64,000 nt of DNA from DASYTH01 sp035762905 (GCF_035762905.1 NZ_DASUCC010000032.1:1-64000), one strand, 5' to 3'. Shown: positions 19,625 through 29,032, numbered from the stretch's first letter. A program made the numbers and translations. The notes: generated by a model from the letters alone, not told the origin.

Positions 19625-20425
19625 CTAGTCGCTGTTGAGGTAGGAGAGCAGCCGCAGCATCTCCAGGTACAGCCAGACGAGCGTGACCAGCAGGCCGAAC
19701 GCCACGTACCAGGCGAACCGCGCCGGCGTGCCGGACCGGATCATCTGGTCGGCCATGTCGAAGTCGAGCAGGAAGTTGAACGCCGCGATGCCGATGAACA
19801 GCAGGCTGATCGCGATGCCGAGCGGGGTGGCGTCGCGCAGGCCGGTGTTCACGCCGAACAGGCTGAGCAGCAGGTTGATCAGCATCAGGCCGGCGGCGCC
19901 CACGGTCGCGCCGATGATCCACCGGGTGAGCTTCGGGGTCACCTTGATCGCGCCGGTGCGGTAGACCACCAGCATCGTGATGAACACCAGCGTGGTGCCG
20001 AGGACGGCCTGGAGCGCGATACCCGGGAAGAAGGACTCGAACACACCGGTGATGCCGCCGAGGAACAGGCCCTCGGCCACCGCGTAGGACAGCACCAGAG
20101 CCGGGCTCGGGTTCTTCTTGAAGATGATGACCAGCGCGAGCCCCAGGCCGGCCAGCATGCCGATGATCGTCGGCGGCCACGGCTGGATGGTGCCGGACAG
20201 CACCGCGAAGGTGGTGATCACACCGATCACGGCGGCTGTGCCCAGCGTCGCGGCGGTCTTGGTCACCACGTCGTCGACCGTCATCGGGCGGTCGCCGGTG
20301 GTGGGCGGGGCGTAGCCCTGACCCGGCTGGACCGGGTAGCCCTGTTCCTGGGACTGGAAGCCCGCGTATCCGCCCGGTCCGCCGACCGGCAGGTTGCGGA
20401 AGGCGGGATTGCTCGTAGAACGCAC
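19625..20425 (-). CDS. Bax inhibitor-1 / YccA family membrane protein
   Basis: 266 residues from a GTG with an ideal AGGAGG six bases upstream; longer frames are rejected on that ground. The first 60 residues are Gly/Pro/Gln-rich and cytoplasmic (RSTSNPAFRNLP start, as in actinobacterial relatives). Seven membrane helices follow, including FESFFPGIALQAVLGTTLVF and FAWYVAFGLLVTLVWLYLEMLRLLS at the C-terminus. Family members are pH-gated calcium leak channels or have unknown roles; the physiological role here is not known. It is monocistronic and ends at a strong terminator. Confidence 0.88.
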   Translation of the reverse strand: MRSTSNPAFRNLPVGGPGGYAGFQSQEQGYPVQPGQGYAPPTTGDRPMTVDDVVTKTAATLGTAAVIGVITTFAVLSGTIQPWPPTIIGMLAGLGLALVIIFKKNPSPALVLSYAVAEGLFLGGITGVFESFFPGIALQAVLGTTLVFITMLVVYRTGAIKVTPKLTRWIIGATVGAAGLMLINLLLSLFGVNTGLRDATPLGIAISLLFIGIAAFNFLLDFDMADQMIRSGTPARFAWYVAFGLLVTLVWLYLEMLRLLSYLNSD

Positions 20426-20495
20426 CTGATCCTCCTGGGAGCCTGATGGCGCCTTCATTAGTGTCAACGACCATGCGAGCCGGTCGGTTCCCGGT

Positions 20496-20517
20496 TGGGT
20501 AAAGCCAACTTTACCCA
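20496..20517. promoter_or_regulatory. 22-bp palindrome, putative operator
   Basis: Perfect inverted repeat with 9-bp arms TGGGTAAAG and CTTTACCCA around CCAA. It lies 71-92 bases upstream of the Bax-inhibitor start and in the divergent spacer before the deacetylase gene. The shape suits a dimeric repressor or activator site; the regulator is unknown. Confidence 0.55.
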
Positions 20518-20693
20518 CTTCTGGTAACCCGCTCACAGTAGCCCGTCATCCCCGCGATCACAGGTTGATCGGTGGTTCCCTACTTGTGATGACACCGCAT
20601 CGTGTCGTTACCGGCCGCTTGGCCGCGCTGCCACTACTTTCGATCAGGTTTCTTCCCTCGATCGAGGGCGACGACCACCGGTTCGAGGATGGC

Positions 20694-21800
20694 ATGACGA
20701 GGCGCAGGAAATGGGGCCCGATCGGGGTCACCGCCGGGTTGACGCTGACCTTCGCCGTCCTGCTGGGCATCGGCACCGTCCGCCCGGACGCCGGCGGCAC
20801 CCCGGCACCCACGATCAGCGCGGCCCAACCCGCCGCCGGCCCGCCCTGGCTGCGCCGCTACGCCCCGGACGAGCTTCCGCCTCAGTTCGTGCTGTTCTCC
20901 TTCGACGGCGCCGGTTCGCACGCGCACTGGGAACGGATCCGCACCGCGGCGAAGTCGTCGAACGCGCACGTCACCGCGTTCCTGTCCGGCGTGTATCTGC
21001 TCCCCGACGCCCGCGCCACCGAGTACACCGCGCCCGGCGGGCGCCCCGGCATGTCCGCCATCGGCTTCGGTGGCACGCCCGACGACGTCGACACCCTCGT
21101 CACCGACCTCAACCAGGCCCGCTCCGCCGGCCACGAGATCGCCAGCCACTACAACGGCCACTACTGCAAGGGCGTCGAGCCCGCCACCGCCTGGACCACG
21201 CCGGACTGGACCGCCGAGTTGGACCAGTTCCTGCGCCTGCTCGACACCGCCCCCGGCCTCGAGGTCGATCGCGAGCACATCAAGGGAGCCCGCACCCCGT
21301 GCCTGGACGCCCACCCGGGGGCGGTGCTTCCGGTCCTCGCCAAGCACGGCATGAGCTACGACGCCAGTCAGCTGTCCGAGGGCCTGGCCTGGCCGGTGCT
21401 CCGCGACGGCGTCTGGCAGTTCTGGGTCCCCCAGGTCCGCGTCCCGGCGCTGAAGAATCGGCGGGTCATCCTGATGGACTACAACCTGTCCCAGGCGATG
21501 AACCGCGCCAAGGACGAACCCGGCCGCGCCGAGGAGTTCGCCACCATCGCGCTGGACACCTACCGCTCCGCCTACCAGTCCGCCCTGGCCGGCAACCGCG
21601 CCCCGCTGGTCGTCGGCACTCACTTCACCGACTGGTCCGGCGACGCCTTCACCCTCGCCACCGAACGCTTCATGGCCGAGGTCTGCACCAAGCCCGAGAC
21701 CGTCTGCGCCACCTACTCCGAGGTCATCGACTGGATGCTGCGCCAGAACCCCGCGGTCCTCGACGCCCTCCGCGCCCTCCCCCAACCCGAAGCCACCTGA
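20694..21800 (+). CDS. Exported polysaccharide deacetylase-like (NodB-fold) protein
   Basis: 368 residues. An N-terminal membrane anchor or signal (GVTAGLTLTFAVLLGIGTV) follows a Thr-Arg-Arg-Arg-Lys start. The NodB-like core shows VLFSFDGAG (motif 1 aspartate) and GHEIASHYNGHY (motif 2, SH-x3-H-like metal ligands); HFTDWSGDAF near the end may carry the last motif. The ATG at 20694 has GAGGAT eight bases upstream. It is expected outside the membrane acting on cell-wall or other glycans. Spacing of the motifs departs from classical chitin deacetylases, so the substrate is open. Confidence 0.72.
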   Translation: MTRRRKWGPIGVTAGLTLTFAVLLGIGTVRPDAGGTPAPTISAAQPAAGPPWLRRYAPDELPPQFVLFSFDGAGSHAHWERIRTAAKSSNAHVTAFLSGVYLLPDARATEYTAPGGRPGMSAIGFGGTPDDVDTLVTDLNQARSAGHEIASHYNGHYCKGVEPATAWTTPDWTAELDQFLRLLDTAPGLEVDREHIKGARTPCLDAHPGAVLPVLAKHGMSYDASQLSEGLAWPVLRDGVWQFWVPQVRVPALKNRRVILMDYNLSQAMNRAKDEPGRAEEFATIALDTYRSAYQSALAGNRAPLVVGTHFTDWSGDAFTLATERFMAEVCTKPETVCATYSEVIDWMLRQNPAVLDALRALPQPEAT

Positions 21801-21860
21801 CCAGCCCTCCCGAATGCCGACCGGATGCCGGGTGGGGTTGATCGATGGGAGGCTCTGGGC

Positions 21861-23855
21861 ATGGCGACGTATCTGGTGACCGGGGCGACCGGGCTGATCG
21901 GCCGGCACTTCCTGGCGGAGCTGCTGTCCAGGGCGGACACCGAGCGGGTCTGGCTGGTGGTCCGGGAGCAGTCGCGGGAACGGCTGGCCACGCTGGCCGA
22001 GCGGTGGCCGCACCCGGAGAGGATCAGAACCGTGGTCGCGGACATCCGCACCCCGGGCCTGGGGATCCCGCCGGAGCGGCTCGAGCCGCTCGGCGGGGTC
22101 GATCACGTCGTGCACCTGGCCGCGCACTACGACCTGACGGCGGACGACGAGACCGCTGCCGTGGCCAACATCGAGGGAACCGAGAACGTGATCGCGCTGG
22201 CGGCCACCCTCGGCGCCGGGTGCCTGCACCACATCTCCTCGGTCGCGGTGGCCGGCGACTTCCACGGCCGGTTCACCGAGGACATGTTCGACGCCGGGCA
22301 GCGGCTGGTGACCGCGTACCACCGCACCAAGTTCGAGGCCGAGCGGCTGGTCCGGGCCCAGTCCGCGGTGCCATGGCGGATCTACCGGCCCTCGGTCGTG
22401 GTCGGCCACTCGCAGACCGGCGAGATGTGCAAGACCGACGGTCCGTACTACCTGTTCCCCGCGCTGGCCCGACTGGCCGCGCTGCCCGCCGCGCCGGTCC
22501 TGGTCCTGCCCGACATCGGCGACACCAACATCGTCCCGGTCGACTACGTGGCCAAGGCACTTGCCCACCTGGTCGACCAACCCGGCCTGGACGGACGCAC
22601 CTTCCACCTGGTCAACCCCGAACCGCAGCCGGTCCGCGAGGTCTACAACGCCTTCGCCAGGGCCGCGGGCGCACCGGTGTCCGCGGTCGGCCTCGGGCAA
22701 CGGCTGAGCGGTCCGCTGGTCGGGCTGGCCCGGCTGGCCGAGCACGTGCCCGGGGTGACGATCGCCAGGGACGCCGTGCTCGACCGGCTCGGCATCCCGC
22801 CGGAGATCCTGCGCACGCTCACCTTCCGTCCGCGGTTCGACTCCGCCGAGACCCGCGCCGCGCTGGCCGGCAGCGGGCTGGAGGTGCCGGCGCTGCCCAG
22901 CTACGCCACCGCGCTCTGGCGGTACTGGCGCACGCACCTCGATCCGTTCCGGGCCCGCCGCAACGGCAGCCGTGGGCGGCTGGCCGGGCGCCGCATCGTG
23001 ATCACCGGTGCCTCGTCGGGCATCGGCCGGGCGACCGCGCTCAAGGTGGCCGCGGCCGGCGCGGTGCCGCTGCTGGTCGCCCGCCGGGCCGCCGAGTTGG
23101 AGGAGGTCCGCGCGGAGATCGAGGCGGCCGGCGGGAATGCCGCGGTCTACCCGTGCGACCTTTCCGACGGCGAGTCGGTGGACAAGCTGGTCGAGCGGAT
23201 GCTCACCGAGCAGCCCAGCGTGGACATGCTGGTGAACAACGCCGGCCGGTCCATCCGCCGCTCGGTGCTGGCCTCCTGCGACCGCATGCACGACTACGAG
23301 CGGTCCATGGCGATCAACTACTTCGGGCCGGTGCGGCTGATCCTCGGGCTGCTGCCGCACATGGTCGAACGGCGGTACGGGCACATCGTCAACGTCTCGT
23401 CCATGGGCGTGCAGGGCATCGCCCCCCGGTTCTCCGCCTACGTGGCGTCCAAGGCGGCGCTGGACTACTTCAGCCGGGTCGCCGCGACCGAGACGCACGG
23501 CGCCGGGATCACCTGGACCACCGTGCACATGCCGCTGGTGCGCACCCCGATGATCCGGCCGACGCCGATCTACGACGCGCTGCCGGCCCGGTCGCCCGAG
23601 CAGGGCGCGGAGCTGGTGCTGGCCGCGCTGCGCAGGCGACCCAAACAGATCGGCACGCCGACCGGGTACCTGATCCAGGCCGCGTACGCGCTGGCGCCCG
23701 GCATGGTGGACGCGGTCGCCTACCAGGGCTACCGGATCTTCCCCGACTCGCCCGCGGCCGGCGGCGCCGGCGGGGCCAGACTCGGCAAGGGTGAACGGCA
23801 TCTGTCCGCGGCGGCCACGGCGCTGGCCCGCCTGACGAAAGGCTTCCACTGGTGA
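21861..23855 (+). CDS. Two-domain SDR: fatty acyl reductase-like plus short-chain dehydrogenase
   Basis: 664 residues. Residues 1-370 are an extended SDR (male-sterility/acyl-reductase type) with NAD(P) motif LVTGATGLIGRHFL, catalytic HISSVAVAG and YHRTKFEAE. Residues 375-600 are a classical SDR: IVITGASSGIGRATAL, MLVNNAGRSI, and active site SSMGVQG with YVASKAAL. The same domain order occurs in mycobacterial acyl-CoA reductases (AcrA1/FcrA type) that reduce fatty acyl thioesters toward alcohols for wax esters. That activity is inferred. The start at 21861 has GGGAGG eight bases upstream. It overlaps the next gene by four bases. Confidence 0.82.
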   Translation: MATYLVTGATGLIGRHFLAELLSRADTERVWLVVREQSRERLATLAERWPHPERIRTVVADIRTPGLGIPPERLEPLGGVDHVVHLAAHYDLTADDETAAVANIEGTENVIALAATLGAGCLHHISSVAVAGDFHGRFTEDMFDAGQRLVTAYHRTKFEAERLVRAQSAVPWRIYRPSVVVGHSQTGEMCKTDGPYYLFPALARLAALPAAPVLVLPDIGDTNIVPVDYVAKALAHLVDQPGLDGRTFHLVNPEPQPVREVYNAFARAAGAPVSAVGLGQRLSGPLVGLARLAEHVPGVTIARDAVLDRLGIPPEILRTLTFRPRFDSAETRAALAGSGLEVPALPSYATALWRYWRTHLDPFRARRNGSRGRLAGRRIVITGASSGIGRATALKVAAAGAVPLLVARRAAELEEVRAEIEAAGGNAAVYPCDLSDGESVDKLVERMLTEQPSVDMLVNNAGRSIRRSVLASCDRMHDYERSMAINYFGPVRLILGLLPHMVERRYGHIVNVSSMGVQGIAPRFSAYVASKAALDYFSRVAATETHGAGITWTTVHMPLVRTPMIRPTPIYDALPARSPEQGAELVLAALRRRPKQIGTPTGYLIQAAYALAPGMVDAVAYQGYRIFPDSPAAGGAGGARLGKGERHLSAAATALARLTKGFHW

Positions 23856-24202
23856 TCACCGGCGCACACACGATCTTCTACGCCACCGACGCGGCGGCGG
23901 CCCGGGCGTTCCTGCGGGACACGCTCGGACTGTCCAACGTGGACGCCGGGGACGGGTGGCTGATCTTCAAGTCGCCGCCCGCCGAGCTGGCCGTGCACCC
24001 GTCCGGCGCGGTCACCCAGGAGTTCTACCTGATGTGCGACGACATCGAGAAGACCGTCGCGGAGCTGACCGCGAAGGGGGTGGAGTTCACCGGCGAGATC
24101 AGCGACCAGGGCTGGGGCCTGCTCACCACGCTGCGGGTGCCCGGCGCCGGCGAGATGGGTCTGTACCAGCCACGTCACCCCACCGCGTACAACCTGAGCT
24201 GA
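23852..24202 (+). CDS. VOC (glyoxalase/bleomycin-resistance fold) family protein
   Basis: 116 residues, a single VOC module: HTIFYATDAAAARAFLRDT at the start and LMCDDIEKTVAELTAKGVEF as the second repeat. It starts with GTG overlapping the stop of the two-domain reductase (GTGA), so it is probably co-translated with it. VOC proteins bind a divalent metal and act on varied small molecules; the substrate cannot be told. Confidence 0.85.
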   Translation: MITGAHTIFYATDAAAARAFLRDTLGLSNVDAGDGWLIFKSPPAELAVHPSGAVTQEFYLMCDDIEKTVAELTAKGVEFTGEISDQGWGLLTTLRVPGAGEMGLYQPRHPTAYNLS

Positions 24203-24252
24203 GGACCACCCGGGATCGTGTCGGGCTCACCGGTTCCGAGTACGGTCGCAGA

Positions 24253-25209
24253 ATGGCACTCGGTGAGGATCCGACACCCGACGCAGCGACCACGTTTCCC
24301 GTGGTACGCCATGGTTACGACCGGCACCAGGTGAACAAGCATCTGCAGCGCTGCAAGGCCGAGCAGGATCAGCTGCGGGTGCGAAACCAGGAGCTGGGCA
24401 CCCAGCTCGACGCGGCGCGGGGGGAGATCGCGGCGCTCAACAGGCGGCTGGCCACGCCGGCACCCGTGCCCGGGCCCCGGCCGGTGCCCCCGGGTTCGAA
24501 CGCCCCCGCGCACCCCGGTCCGAACGCCCCGATGCCGGGACCGGACCACCGGGACGAGCGCACCGCCCGGACCGTGGCGGTGGCCAAGTCCCAGGCCACC
24601 GAGATCCTCGCCCGGGCCCAGGCGGCGGCCGAGGACACCTGGGCGGCCGCCGAGCAGGCATCGGCGGAGCTGCGCCAGCGCTACCAGGCGGTGCTGGCCG
24701 ATGTGGACCGCCAGCACCAGGAGCTGCACGCCGCGCACGAGAGCATCATGGCCTCCGCCCGGACCAGGTCCGAGGAGATGACCACGGCCGCGGAGCGGCG
24801 CCGGATGGAGATCGACGCCGTGGCCGAGCGGGACCGGATCCGGATCGACCGGGAGTTCTCCGAGTCGATGAACGCCAAACGGGAGGCGCTGCGCAAGGAG
24901 CTCGATGCCCGGCGGTCGGCCGTCGAGGCGGACACCGAGCGCCGGGTCCGCGAGGCCGACGAGGAGGCCAAGCGCCGGGTCCGCGAGGCGAGCGAGGAGG
25001 CCGACCGCCGGCTCACCTCCGCCAACGCCGAGCTGGACCGGCTCACCGCGCTGCGCGACCAGCTCGCCACCCAGCTCCGGGAGATCCAGCAGCTGGTCGA
25101 GCAGGTCACCACCACCCTGGCCCCGGCAGACGCCGAGCTGAACTTCGAGGACACCCTGCTGTTCCCGCCCGCCGTCCCGGCCGACGACAAGCGCACCCCC
25201 AAACGCTGA
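24253..25209 (+). CDS. DivIVA-like coiled-coil protein
   Basis: 318 residues from the ATG at 24253. A DivIVA-type N-terminal motif (FPVVRHGYDRHQVNKHLQR) is followed by a short coiled coil, a Pro-rich linker (about residues 75-100), then a long charged coiled coil to residue 300, rich in Ala, Glu and Arg with repeating RRVREA-like units. Related actinobacterial proteins (Wag31, Scy/FilP-like) organise polar growth and the cytoskeleton, so a structural role at the pole or septum is inferred. The frame is open further upstream within the VOC gene, but this start gives the DivIVA motif near the N-terminus. Confidence 0.75.
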   Translation: MALGEDPTPDAATTFPVVRHGYDRHQVNKHLQRCKAEQDQLRVRNQELGTQLDAARGEIAALNRRLATPAPVPGPRPVPPGSNAPAHPGPNAPMPGPDHRDERTARTVAVAKSQATEILARAQAAAEDTWAAAEQASAELRQRYQAVLADVDRQHQELHAAHESIMASARTRSEEMTTAAERRRMEIDAVAERDRIRIDREFSESMNAKREALRKELDARRSAVEADTERRVREADEEAKRRVREASEEADRRLTSANAELDRLTALRDQLATQLREIQQLVEQVTTTLAPADAELNFEDTLLFPPAVPADDKRTPKR

Positions 25210-25377
25210 CCGGACGCCCCACACGCGAGCCCTGTCCAGTGGACCATCGCGTGAAGGTCTCGGCCCACCCAACGCAACCTCAGGGGCACCGTGACGCAAC
25301 CCAGCCACGATCAACCCGCCAACCGCACCACCGGCTGGAACGCAACAACAGCAGTGAATCCCGGAGCGGCGGGACTG

Positions 25378-26181
25378 TCATGCCGCGGTGTCCATGGTGG
25401 ACCGGCCGCAGGTGGCGATGATCAGCTCGGCGATCCGCTCCGGGTCGTCACCCATCGGGATGTGGCCGCACCCGGGCAGCAGCACATGTTCGGCGTCCGG
25501 GAGCAGGGTCGCGGCGCGCCGGGCCTGGCGCGGCCACAAGATCCGGTCCCGGCTGCCCCACGCCACGGTGACCGGCACGACCGGCGCCGGGCTGGCGTAG
25601 ACGTACCGCCGGCCGGCCCGGGCGACCAGGTCGAACGCGGTCGAGCCGACGAACGAGTCCAGATCGGCCCGGACCATCTCGGCGGTGAGCCGGGACGGCC
25701 GGCCGAACAGCATGCCGGCGGCCAGCAGCCGGGTCAGCCGGACGTTGACGAACGCGGTGCGCAGCGCCGCCGGAGCCCGGCCGGACAGCCGCAGCGCGGT
25801 GAGCAGACCCAGCGCCCAGGCCCGGTCCCGCTGGTTCCAGAACCCGGCCGGGGCGAACGCGGTCGCCGAGCTGACCAGACCCTGCCAGGCGAGCTCCAGC
25901 GCCAGCACCCCGCCGAGCGAGTTCCCGGCCACGTGCGGCCGGTCCAACCCCAGCTCGGCGAACATCTCGGCGGCCATCGCGACCGCGGCCGGCATCGTGT
26001 AGTCCCGGTCCGGGAGCAACGGCGACCCACCGAACCCGGGCAGGTCGACGGCGATCACGTCGTGGTGCCCCGCCAGCAGGTCCAGCACCGGCTCCCAGGC
26101 TTGCCAGCGGTGGCCGATGCCGTGCATCAGCACCAGCGGGGCACCCCGGCCCCGGCGTTCGTAGACGACCTCGATCGGCAT
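25378..26181 (-). CDS. Alpha/beta hydrolase
   Basis: 267 residues. Oxyanion motif LMHGIGHRWQ, nucleophile elbow GNSLGG, acidic residue in GSRDRILWP and catalytic histidine in PGCGHIPMGDDPE complete the triad. The start MPIEVVYER has GAGGGAG just upstream; the longer frame continues across the divergent promoter and is rejected. It is transcribed away from the P-type ATPase with a 97-base shared spacer. Esterase or C-C hydrolase activity is possible; the substrate is unknown. Confidence 0.88.
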   Translation of the reverse strand: MPIEVVYERRGRGAPLVLMHGIGHRWQAWEPVLDLLAGHHDVIAVDLPGFGGSPLLPDRDYTMPAAVAMAAEMFAELGLDRPHVAGNSLGGVLALELAWQGLVSSATAFAPAGFWNQRDRAWALGLLTALRLSGRAPAALRTAFVNVRLTRLLAAGMLFGRPSRLTAEMVRADLDSFVGSTAFDLVARAGRRYVYASPAPVVPVTVAWGSRDRILWPRQARRAATLLPDAEHVLLPGCGHIPMGDDPERIAELIIATCGRSTMDTAA

Positions 26182-26278
26182 CGGCACTCCCTCGTGTCGG
26201 GCCCTACCCAACGGTAACAAGTCCGAACCGGAACAGCGCCCCACATCGGCCAGCTGGCTGCGCCTATCGTGAGGAACC

Positions 26279-28660
26279 ATGTCATCAGGCCAAGTGCTCG
26301 CCGGACAGCTCGAGGCGGGACTGTCCCCCGACGAGGTCCGGCAACGGATCGCCGCCGGCCAGACCAACGACGTCCCCGCGCGGGCCAGCCGCAGCGTCGC
26401 CGAGATCGTCCGGGCCAACGTCTTCACCAGGATCAACGCCATCTTCGGCGTGCTGTTCGCGATCATCCTGGTGGTCGGCCCGATCCAGGACGGCCTGTTC
26501 GGCTGCCTGATCATCGTCAACAGCGCGATCGGCATGATCCAGGAGCTGCGCGCCAAGCGGACCCTGGAGCGGCTGGCCATCGTCGGGCAGGCCCGCCCCC
26601 GGGTCCGCCGCGTCTACGGCACCGAAACGGACACCCGCGAGCTGGCCCCCAACGAGGTCGTGCTGGACGACGTGATCGAGCTGGGCCCGGGCGACAAGGT
26701 CGTGGTGGACGGCACGGTGCTGGCCGCCGAGGCGCTCGAGATCGACGAGTCGCTGCTCACCGGCGAGTCCGACCCGGTGGTCAAGCAGCCCGGTGATCAG
26801 GTCCTGTCCGGCAGCTTCGTGGTCGCCGGCAGCGGCCTGTACCGCGCGACCAAGGTCGGCCGGGACGCCTACGCCGCCAAGCTCGCCGAGGAGGCCAGCA
26901 AGTTCACCCTGGTCAACTCCGAGCTGCGCAACGGCATCAACAAGATCCTCAAGTTCATCACCTACCTGCTGGTGCCGGCCGGCGCGCTGACCATCTACAA
27001 CCAGCTCGCCGGCGACGAGGCGCTGCCCGACGCCCTGCGCGGCATGGTGGCCGCGCTGGTGCCGATGGTGCCGGAGGGCCTGGTGCTGCTCACCAGCATC
27101 GCGTTCGCGGTCGGGGTGATCCGGCTCGGCAAGCGCCAGTGCCTGGTGCAGGAGCTGCCGGCGATCGAGGGCCTGGCCCGGGTGGACACGGTGTGCGCGG
27201 ACAAGACCGGCACGCTGACCGAGAACGGCATGCGGTTGGCCGAGGTGCTGCCGATCGCCGAGACCGAGCCGCCCGGGCCGGTGCTGGCCGCGCTCGGCGC
27301 GGTCGACCCGCGGCCCAACGCCAGCCTGCAGGCGATCATCGAGGCGTTCCCGGACGGTCCGGGCTGGACGCCGACCGCGGTCGCGCCGTTCTCCTCGGCC
27401 CGCAAGTGGAGCGGGGCCAGCTTCGACGGGCAGGGCAACTGGGTGCTCGGCGCCTCCGACGTACTGCTGCCCGACGGCGACCCGGAGCGCGAGCGGGCCG
27501 AGCGGATCGGCGCGGGCGGCCTGCGGGTGCTGCTGCTCGGCATGGTGCCGCGACCGGTGGACGACCCGGAGGCGCCGGGCACGGTGACGCCGGTGGCGCT
27601 GGTGGTGCTCGAGCAGAAGATCCGCCCGGACGCCAAGGACACCCTGGACTACTTCGCCGAGCAGGACGTCACCGTGAAGGTGATCTCCGGGGACAACGCC
27701 GTGTCGGTCGGCGCGGTGGCCGCGTCGCTGGACCTGCCCAACGCCACGTCACCGGTGGACGCCAGGGAGCTGCCCGACGGCGCGGACGGGCTCGCCGACG
27801 AGGTCGAGCGGGCGACCGTGTTCGGCCGGGTCACTCCGGCGCAGAAGCGGGCCATGGTCGGCGCGCTGCAGTCCCGCGGGCACACGGTGGCGATGACCGG
27901 CGACGGGGTCAACGACGTGCTCGCCCTCAAGGACGCCGACATCGGGGTGGCGATGGGCGCGGGCAGCCCGGCGACCCGGGCGGTGGCGCAGATCGTCCTG
28001 CTGGACAACAAGTTCGCCACGCTGCCGCACGTGGTGGCCGAGGGCCGCCGGGTGATCGGCAACATCGAGCGGGTCTCGAACCTGTTCCTCACCAAGACGG
28101 TCTACTCGGTACTGCTGGCCCTGATGATCGGTCTGGCCGGCGTGCCCTACCCGTTCCTGCCAAGGCACGTGTCGATCATCGGCTGGTTCACCATCGGCGT
28201 GCCGGCGTTCTTCCTGGCCCTGGCGCCCAACCACGAGCGGGCCCGGACCGGGTTCGTCGCCCGGGTGATGCGGATGGCGATCCCGGCCGGCGTCGTGGTC
28301 GCCGGCGCCACGTTCATCTCCTACCTGCTGGCCCGGCAGGACGCCGGCCCGGCCGAGGTGGAGCGGATCCAGGACTCGACCACGGCGTACATGACGCTGG
28401 TCGCGATCGCGCTGTGGGTGCTGGCCATCATCGCCCGGCCGTACGTGTGGTGGAAGGTGATCCTGCTGGTCGGGATGGTCGCGCTCTCGGCGCTGCCGCT
28501 GCTGGTCCCGTTCCTACGGGACTTCCTGGCGCTGGACCCGAGCGACTCCAGCCAGACCCTGATCGCGGCGATCTGCGCAGCGGTCGGGATCGTGATCATC
28601 GAGGTGATCTGGTGGCTGGACGGCGCGATCCGCCGCGAGAAACGGCAAGTGATCGGCTGA
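26279..28660 (+). CDS. ctpE: P-type cation ATPase, CtpE-like (calcium)
   Basis: 793 residues, matching mycobacterial CtpE in size. Motifs are TGES (ESLLTGESDPV), the phosphorylation site CADKTGTLTEN near residue 310, and the hinge MTGDGVNDVLALKDADIG. The N-terminus lacks heavy-metal-binding domains. The early membrane segments (NAIFGVLFAIILVVG) and six C-terminal helices fit the P2-like layout. CtpE imports or manages calcium in mycobacteria; that function here is transferred by similarity. A GAGGAA lies two to eight bases before the ATG. Confidence 0.85.
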   Translation: MSSGQVLAGQLEAGLSPDEVRQRIAAGQTNDVPARASRSVAEIVRANVFTRINAIFGVLFAIILVVGPIQDGLFGCLIIVNSAIGMIQELRAKRTLERLAIVGQARPRVRRVYGTETDTRELAPNEVVLDDVIELGPGDKVVVDGTVLAAEALEIDESLLTGESDPVVKQPGDQVLSGSFVVAGSGLYRATKVGRDAYAAKLAEEASKFTLVNSELRNGINKILKFITYLLVPAGALTIYNQLAGDEALPDALRGMVAALVPMVPEGLVLLTSIAFAVGVIRLGKRQCLVQELPAIEGLARVDTVCADKTGTLTENGMRLAEVLPIAETEPPGPVLAALGAVDPRPNASLQAIIEAFPDGPGWTPTAVAPFSSARKWSGASFDGQGNWVLGASDVLLPDGDPERERAERIGAGGLRVLLLGMVPRPVDDPEAPGTVTPVALVVLEQKIRPDAKDTLDYFAEQDVTVKVISGDNAVSVGAVAASLDLPNATSPVDARELPDGADGLADEVERATVFGRVTPAQKRAMVGALQSRGHTVAMTGDGVNDVLALKDADIGVAMGAGSPATRAVAQIVLLDNKFATLPHVVAEGRRVIGNIERVSNLFLTKTVYSVLLALMIGLAGVPYPFLPRHVSIIGWFTIGVPAFFLALAPNHERARTGFVARVMRMAIPAGVVVAGATFISYLLARQDAGPAEVERIQDSTTAYMTLVAIALWVLAIIARPYVWWKVILLVGMVALSALPLLVPFLRDFLALDPSDSSQTLIAAICAAVGIVIIEVIWWLDGAIRREKRQVIG

Positions 28661-28812
28661 TAACCATCCGTGCCGCAATTTTCGGCGGCGTTTGTTACCC
28701 GCGCGGAAATACTATGAGCACAGGATCGATTACCTTCCGTAAATGTCCAAATATGACTGTCCGAAACGGACCGAACGCGGGGTGTGATCGACCCCGTCCG
28801 GAACACCGGATA

Positions 28813-28889
28813 TGGTGCCCCCGACCGGATTTGAACCGGCACTACACCCCTTTTAAGGGGGCTGCCTCTGCCAGTTGGGCTACGGGGGC
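28813..28889 (-). tRNA. Class I tRNA with UAA anticodon (CCA encoded)
   Basis: 77 bases including an encoded CCA end. Acceptor GCCCCCG pairs perfectly with CGGGGGC; the T arm is GCCGG-TTCAAAT-CCGGT; the variable loop is only five bases (GTAGT); the D stem has one mismatch. The anticodon stem GCCCC/GGGGT closes the loop CTTAAAA, giving anticodon UAA (leucine UUA codon). Normal leucine tRNAs have a long variable arm, which this lacks. The fold is complete, so it looks functional, but the amino acid is uncertain. It sits in an AT-richer spacer between ctpE and ndh. Confidence 0.85.
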
Positions 28890-29032
28890 AGGCGAATCCT
28901 AGGACGTGAACATGCTGCTCGGGGCCACTTTTGTGCAACTGCGCTCGGTGGCCCAGCGCACAATGGGCCGTTTAGCGCCGAATGCACTCGGTGACGTCCG
29001 TCGATTGGACCAGTCAGACAGTTCTAGAGGTA

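Noticed and set aside
20634..23849. Very long minus-strand open frame opposite the deacetylase and reductase genes
   Set aside because: It is a GC-driven shadow of two genes with clear motifs on the plus strand; its translation is low-complexity and matches no family.
28813..28889. Interpretation of the tRNA as the bldA leucine tRNA
   Set aside because: bldA-type tRNA has a long variable arm and a different acceptor stem; this gene has a five-base variable loop.
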